The position numbers and the translations under genes are program-made. From assembly GCA_013813435.1 (NCBI GenBank), contig JACCRS010000103.1, positions 1 through 42,388 on the forward strand: a stretch of 42,388 bases of DNA, written 5' to 3'. The notes beneath the pieces are model-generated. The model saw nothing but the letters and a program-made list of their open reading frames with translations, searched no databases and was not told where the DNA came from. Within the stretch, counting starts at the first letter, position 1, and each line of letters opens with the position of its first letter. Shown here one piece after another: positions 37,303 to 42,388 of this stretch. This stretch comes from Gemmatimonadales bacterium. Its GTDB lineage: Bacteria; Gemmatimonadota; Gemmatimonadetes; Gemmatimonadales; GWC2-71-9.

Positions 37303-39319
37303 GAATAACCCTCCCTCAGCAAAACCGGCGTCGCAGGCCGACGCCGATCTCGATCTCGTCCGCCGGTTGACTGCCTTCGGGCAGGAGGTGGCGGGCACCC
37401 TGCGCCGGGCCTCGGTAATCGATCTACTCGTGCGGCACGTCCGGGAATCGCTCACGCCTAGTGAGATTGCGGTGGCCCTGTTCCAGCGCGAGGCCGAAAC
37501 TATCGACTTCGTGCTCGGCTGGCCGCCGGGGCGCACCAACCCCCGCCCGCTGCTTGAGCTCGCGAGCCGGCGAGGGCCCCTCCTTATTCATGGTGAGCTC
37601 GACAGCGTCCTTCGAGAAGCCGGGCTCACCCCTCCACCTTTGACGGCTGGTAGCTGGCTGGTCGCACCGTTCATAGCCAAAGGTAGAGTAACTGGGGCCA
37701 TCGCCGCGCGCGGTGAGGCAGGTCGCTACCGGCCGGCTGACCTGGTGTTGCTCGAGGGCCTCGTGTCGCAGGCGAGCATCGCCCTCGAGAGCGCCCGCCT
37801 GGTGGATCTCCACGATGACGGCCGGCGAACCTGGCAGGAAGTGGTGGATGCCATCTCTCCGGCGCTGTGCATCGTCGATCGGAGCGGCGCCATCCGCCGA
37901 GCCAACCGCGCCTTTGCCGATTTAGTTAACGCGCCCCCCGCCAGTCTCATCGGACGGCCATGGCAGGCCTTCATTCCACCGGAGTGGGGCGCGGATATCC
38001 AGCGGGCGTTGGACCAGCAAGGAGCGGGCCGGGAGGTTGAACTCCGCACCAGCGAGCGCACCTATGCCGTTACCGCCGTTCCGATTAGCAGCACCGATCG
38101 AAGTGCGGTGGTGCTGCTGTTTGACGATCAGACCGAGCGCCGGCGGCTGCAAGACCAGTTGATCCAGTCGGAAAAAATGTCGGCCATCGGCCAGCTCATT
38201 GCGGGTATCGCTCACGACCTCAACAACCCGCTGGCCTCGGTGCTAGGCTTCGCCGACTTCCTCACCGAGGTGCCGCACGTGCCGCCCAGCATCCGCGAGC
38301 CGCTCACAGTGATCCGGGAGGAGGCGGAGCGGGCCTCGAGCATCGTTCGGAACCTGCTGGGCTTTGCCCGGAAGCAGGATAATCAGCGGCGCCCCACCGC
38401 CCTGAAGCCACTGCTCGACGGCACCTTCGTCCTGCTGCGTAACCAACTGATGGCGCACCGGGTGGAGGCCCTGATCGAGGTCGAGCCGGATCTCCCGATG
38501 CCGGACATCGATCCCAATCAGATTCAGCAGGTGTTCGTCAACTTGATCAACAACGCCGCCCAGGCAGTCGCCTCCACCGGACGTCCGGGAACCATCGTGG
38601 TCCGGGCTCGCCGCTGGCTGGACGGCGTAGCGATTGACTTCATTGACGACGGGCCGGGGATGTCGGAGCAGCTTGCCTCGCAAGTCTTCGAGCCATTCTT
38701 CACCACCAAGGCCGAAGGAGAGGGGACCGGACTGGGACTTTCGATCAGTCAGGGGATCGTGAAAGAGCACGGCGGTCGCATCATGCTCTCGACCGAAGAG
38801 AGAAAGGGCTCGACTTTCACGGTGCAGCTTCCGGTAGGTGCCCGCTCGCCAATGCCTGTGACGGACGCTGCCACCCGCAGTCCGACCAAACGGCTCCGAG
38901 TGCTGGTAGTAGACGACGAGCCACACATCCTGCATTACATGAGAGCAACGCTGGAGGCATGGGGTCATATACCGGTGGTGGCCAGCGACGGGGCTCAGGC
39001 ACTATCGATTGCGTGCCGCGAAACGTTCGACCTGATCATCTCGGATCTTCGGATGCCGCGATACGGCGGGCGTGAGTTCTACGAGGAGCTCTCCCGCCGT
39101 AATCCCGTCATAGCCGCGCGCTTGGTCTTCAGCACTGGAGACACCGTCCGCGGCGACACTCTCGCGTTCCTCGAGACGCTCGATCGTCCATACCTTCACA
39201 AGCCGTTCAGTCTCGCCGAGCTCCGCGCCTTACTGGCTGAGGTAGTGCGGGAGAGTGGGCCCCAAGCCGCCGTGCGTGACAGCGGACCCCGGCCGGCGGA
39301 CGCCCTTCCCGGTACGTGA
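37301..39319 (+). CDS. Hybrid sensor histidine kinase/response regulator (GAF-PAS-HisKA-HATPase-REC)
   Basis: IGQLIAGIAHDLNNPLASVLGFADFL, DIDPNQIQQVFVNLINNAAQA, GTGLGLSISQGIVKEHGG, RVLVVDDEPHILHYMRATLEAWGH...LIISDLRMPRYGG. Confidence 0.95.
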   Translation: MNNPPSAKPASQADADLDLVRRLTAFGQEVAGTLRRASVIDLLVRHVRESLTPSEIAVALFQREAETIDFVLGWPPGRTNPRPLLELASRRGPLLIHGELDSVLREAGLTPPPLTAGSWLVAPFIAKGRVTGAIAARGEAGRYRPADLVLLEGLVSQASIALESARLVDLHDDGRRTWQEVVDAISPALCIVDRSGAIRRANRAFADLVNAPPASLIGRPWQAFIPPEWGADIQRALDQQGAGREVELRTSERTYAVTAVPISSTDRSAVVLLFDDQTERRRLQDQLIQSEKMSAIGQLIAGIAHDLNNPLASVLGFADFLTEVPHVPPSIREPLTVIREEAERASSIVRNLLGFARKQDNQRRPTALKPLLDGTFVLLRNQLMAHRVEALIEVEPDLPMPDIDPNQIQQVFVNLINNAAQAVASTGRPGTIVVRARRWLDGVAIDFIDDGPGMSEQLASQVFEPFFTTKAEGEGTGLGLSISQGIVKEHGGRIMLSTEERKGSTFTVQLPVGARSPMPVTDAATRSPTKRLRVLVVDDEPHILHYMRATLEAWGHIPVVASDGAQALSIACRETFDLIISDLRMPRYGGREFYEELSRRNPVIAARLVFSTGDTVRGDTLAFLETLDRPYLHKPFSLAELRALLAEVVRESGPQAAVRDSGPRPADALPGT

Positions 39320-40399
39320 ATGAGCGCGCCTGTCGTCCACGTGGCCTCTGGTCGCGAGTGGCGGGGGGGCCAGCGGCAGGTATGGTTGCTGGCCCAGGCT
39401 CTCGGGCGCAGCGGGGTGCAGCAGGTCGTAGTGACCGGCGCCGGGACCGAGCTTGCACGGCGACTGCGATCCTCGGGGGTGCCGGTCCGAACCATTCCGT
39501 GGAAGGCAGGGCTCGATCCCAGGGTGCTGCCAGCCATCCTCGGGGAAATCCGGCGTAGCCGAGCGCTTCTCCACGCTCACGACTCTCACGCGCTCTCCCT
39601 CTCGGGCGTGTGCGCGGTGCTAACAGAAACCCCGCTCATCGTAACCCGCAGGGTTGATTTCCCGCTCAGGCGCAAGGGATTCTGGGCCCGCGCCAACCGG
39701 GTCATCGCGATTTCCCACGCCGTGGCCGCAGTGCTCGCTCGCGGAGGGGTCGACCCGGAACGGATCACCGTAATCCACTCCGGCATCTCGGTAGACCATA
39801 CGCGCAACGCCGCCAGGCTGGGGGCGCGAGGCCTGCTTGGTCTGGCTCCGCACGCGCGTGTGGCCGCGAACGTGGGGGCGCTCGTCCCCCACAAAGATCA
39901 TGCAACGCTGGTGAACGCCGCTAAACAGTTGGAGCACCGCCACCCGGATCTGCACTGGGTGGTAGCGGGCGAAGGCGAGCTCAGGGCCGCGCTCGAGACC
40001 CAGATCGGCGCCCTCGGCCTGAGAGGCCGTGTCCACCTGATGGGTCAGATCCTCGCCCCCGAGCGCCTGATCGCGGATGCAAATTTGTTCGTCATGAGCT
40101 CACGTCAGGAGGGATTGGGTACCTCCGTCCTGGAGGCAATGGCGCTTGGCATCCCCGTTGCTTCCACCACCGCGGGCGGGTTGCCCGAGATGCTGGGTAG
40201 CGGGGCCGGGCTTCTGGTCTCTCCCGGCGATCCGATCGCTCTGGCCGATGCCGTGAACCAGCTCCTGGAGAACGCTGAGCTGCGTATCAAGCTGGTGGAG
40301 CGAGCCCGGGCTGAAGTCCTGAGATTTACCGATCTTCGTATGGCAGAGGAGGTCCGATCGGTGTATCGTTCGTGCGCCCATTCTCTTGACGGATCATGA
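39320..40399 (+). CDS. Glycosyltransferase family 4 protein
   Basis: HVASGREWRGGQRQVWLLAQAL...VIHSGISVDHT...VGALVPHKDHATLVNA...SSRQEGLGTSVLEAMALGIPVASTTAGGLPEML. Confidence 0.93.
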   Translation: MSAPVVHVASGREWRGGQRQVWLLAQALGRSGVQQVVVTGAGTELARRLRSSGVPVRTIPWKAGLDPRVLPAILGEIRRSRALLHAHDSHALSLSGVCAVLTETPLIVTRRVDFPLRRKGFWARANRVIAISHAVAAVLARGGVDPERITVIHSGISVDHTRNAARLGARGLLGLAPHARVAANVGALVPHKDHATLVNAAKQLEHRHPDLHWVVAGEGELRAALETQIGALGLRGRVHLMGQILAPERLIADANLFVMSSRQEGLGTSVLEAMALGIPVASTTAGGLPEMLGSGAGLLVSPGDPIALADAVNQLLENAELRIKLVERARAEVLRFTDLRMAEEVRSVYRSCAHSLDGS

Positions 40400-41193
40400 T
40401 TTACGTCTGTATACCGAGTTACAACGAAGGGCCGACAATCGGGCTCCTCCTCTGGAAGATTCGACAGGTATTTGCCGGCTTTCAACGGGAGTACCAGCTC
40501 CTGGTCCTGGACGACGGCTCCACCGATGCAACCGGAGAAGTGCTCGAGCGCTACACCCGAGTGCTGCCGCTAAGCGTGATCCGGCACCAGGAGCGACAAG
40601 GCTATGCCAAAAGCGTGGAGGAGCTGCTGCGCCAGGCGGTGGAGCGAACTGACCGGCCTAAGCGCGACTGCGCGATACTGATGCACGCCGATTTCGCTCA
40701 CGGCCCCAGCTTTATACCCGACCTGGTTCGACGAATCGAGAGCGGTGCCGACATCGTTGTGGCTCAGAGCAGGCTCCGGGGGGAGCCGTCGCGTCTCCGG
40801 CGTTGGGCTCGACGGATGGCTCCGGTTCTACTGCGAGGAGCCGTTAAGGTTCCTGGTGTAAGCGACGTGGTTTCTGGATTCGCCGTATTTCGGCTAGTCA
40901 CCCTGCGTAACGCCTTCCGTGGCGGCCCTGCACCTCTCCTCAGCACCGACGGCTGGAGTGCCAACGCGGAGCTGTATGCCCGTACCGCACGTCACGCCCG
41001 CCGCGTGGAGACCATCGCAGCCGTCGAGCGTGGCGACCTCCGCCAACGCGAGAGCCGCGTCAATTCCTGGGAAGCGGCTCTCAGCGTCTGGACTTCGCGC
41101 CGGACGTTGCGGCGCGCGGCTCCTTCGTCCCCGGCAACTGTTCCGGCAGGCCCTCGTGAACCGGAACAACAAGCCGAATTGGCATCGCCGTGA
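40396..41193 (+). CDS. Glycosyltransferase family 2 protein (DPM1-like)
   Basis: MIYVCIPSYNEGPTIGLLLWKI...LLVLDDGSTDATGEVLERY...HADFAHGPSFIPDLVRRIESGADIVVAQSRL; ATGA overlap with upstream gene. Confidence 0.92.
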   Translation: MIYVCIPSYNEGPTIGLLLWKIRQVFAGFQREYQLLVLDDGSTDATGEVLERYTRVLPLSVIRHQERQGYAKSVEELLRQAVERTDRPKRDCAILMHADFAHGPSFIPDLVRRIESGADIVVAQSRLRGEPSRLRRWARRMAPVLLRGAVKVPGVSDVVSGFAVFRLVTLRNAFRGGPAPLLSTDGWSANAELYARTARHARRVETIAAVERGDLRQRESRVNSWEAALSVWTSRRTLRRAAPSSPATVPAGPREPEQQAELASP

Positions 41194-41948
41194 CCAGCCT
41201 CAGACTCGCCATCGCCCTGATGCAGGCTCCCGCCCCGGCCGCAGCGGCCCCGCCACCTCCGGATTACCCGTTCGCCGTCGGCGAGAAGCTCAGTTACAGC
41301 GCCAAGCTGGGAATGCTGACGCTGGGCTCGGCAACATTGGAGGTTGCCTCGATTGACACGGTTCGAGGCGTGGAAAGCTTCCGGTTGCGCTTTCGCCTCA
41401 AGGGGAAAAACGCTTTCTACTCCCTTGACGATGTGCTGGAGTCCTGGGTTGGGACCTCGGATCTGATCTCCCGACGCTTCGTGCAGGACTTCGTGGAGAA
41501 CGAGAAGCCGACGCACCGGCTCTACGAGATTTATCCCGATTCCGGATTTTTTCGACAGCAGGGGCGTGACACCAGGCTTGCCACGCCGCCCGACCCCCTC
41601 GACGATGCCGGGTTCTTCTACTTTGTTCGCGTCACTCCCTTGGAAGTGGGCCGGAGGTACAGCTACGACCGGTACTTTCGAAAGGAGAAGAACCCTGTCA
41701 CCATCCAAGTGGTTAAGCGGGAGAAGCTGGAGCTGCCGGACGGGGCCAAGGTCCAGTGCCTGGTGCTCCACCCTATCATCGACACCAAGGGGCTCTTCTC
41801 CAAGCGGTCGGAGACCCGTATCTGGCTTACCGACGACGCCCGGCGCCTTCCGGTGCAGGTCCGCACCAAATTCCCCTTCGGCACTATTACCCTCAGACTC
41901 AAGAGCATGGTTCTGCCCGGCACCACCACATCGGCAATGAGCCGCTGA
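41190..41948 (+). CDS. DUF3108 domain-containing protein
   Basis: YPFAVGEKLSYSAKLGMLTLGSATLEVASIDTVRGVESFRLRFRLKG...GTKFPFG-like C-terminal VRTKFPFGTITLRLKSM. Confidence 0.85.
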   Translation: MTSLRLAIALMQAPAPAAAAPPPPDYPFAVGEKLSYSAKLGMLTLGSATLEVASIDTVRGVESFRLRFRLKGKNAFYSLDDVLESWVGTSDLISRRFVQDFVENEKPTHRLYEIYPDSGFFRQQGRDTRLATPPDPLDDAGFFYFVRVTPLEVGRRYSYDRYFRKEKNPVTIQVVKREKLELPDGAKVQCLVLHPIIDTKGLFSKRSETRIWLTDDARRLPVQVRTKFPFGTITLRLKSMVLPGTTTSAMSR

Positions 41949-41950
41949 TC

Positions 41951-42388
41951 GTGTACCGCGAGGCCGACCTCAGCCGCCTCACGACAATCCCGGTCGCCGG
42001 GCGGCATAACAAGGTCGAGCAGCGCCTGCTGGCGGCACCTCCCGGAACAGATCGCTCGTTCTCGGCATTCCTCACGAGCCTCCCCGACGTCCTCGCCGCC
42101 CGCGAGCTTCACCAGGTCATTGGCGCTGTGGCCACAAGCCGGCGGGATGGCCGTGGGATGATCCTGCTCCTGGGGGGGCACGTCGTGAAAGTGGGACTCG
42201 GCCCGCTAATCAACGCGTGGATGGCCCGGGGCATCGTCACCCATGTCGCCATGAATGGCGCCGCGGCGATTCACGATTTCGAGTTGGCGGCATTTGGCGG
42301 AACCAGTGAGGACGTGGAGGAGGGCCTGACCGACGGGAGCTTCGGAATGGCTGAGGAGACCGGAGCTGAGATGAACGCGGCCATCACC
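41951..42388 (+). CDS. Deoxyhypusine synthase-like protein (partial, runs off right edge)
   Basis: Own translation from GTG 41951: ...GRGMILLLGGHVVKVGLGPLINAWMARGIVTHVAMNGAAAIHDFELAAFGGTSEDVEEGLTDGSFGMAEETGAEMNAAIT. Confidence 0.8.
   Translation, partial: MYREADLSRLTTIPVAGRHNKVEQRLLAAPPGTDRSFSAFLTSLPDVLAARELHQVIGAVATSRRDGRGMILLLGGHVVKVGLGPLINAWMARGIVTHVAMNGAAAIHDFELAAFGGTSEDVEEGLTDGSFGMAEETGAEMNAAIT

Overview
High-GC chromosomal window with dense bacterial gene content. Gene content and intergenic style suggest Gemmatimonadota or a similar soil lineage, but this is inference and not proven. About 40 protein-coding genes are supported: a GH1/RmlD fusion and a GH2 enzyme; a split ligase-associated DNA damage response locus (MBL exonuclease, ATP-dependent ligase, [ADH + MBL hydrolase], Lhr-type helicase, PdeM-type phosphoesterase); an ECF42-type sigma factor with its DGPF/YCII partner and a candidate cognate promoter; an LVIVD/DUF305 lipoprotein pair, an ECF/anti-sigma pair and two ferritin-like proteins; cardiolipin synthase, dodecin, MOSC, POT transporter, DUF1028 and PspA-like proteins; a hybrid histidine kinase; and a glycosyltransferase/DUF3108/deoxyhypusine-synthase-like cluster at the right edge. 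No tRNA, rRNA, CRISPR array, transposase or phage gene was recognised. The most unusual signal is a family of intergenic elements built from short reiterated words (GTGAGCGGGAAAG, GAGGGTCTAG, AGCTATGAGCT, GCGGGGCA) arranged as inverted arms, sometimes around a GTCATCCTGAGCG...GAAGGATCT core. These elements supply stop codons, C-terminal tails and one signal peptide to adjacent genes, and similar words appear in-frame inside two enzyme genes. The 27.7-30.9 kb interval also holds several gene remnants. I see no clear new defence or mobile system.
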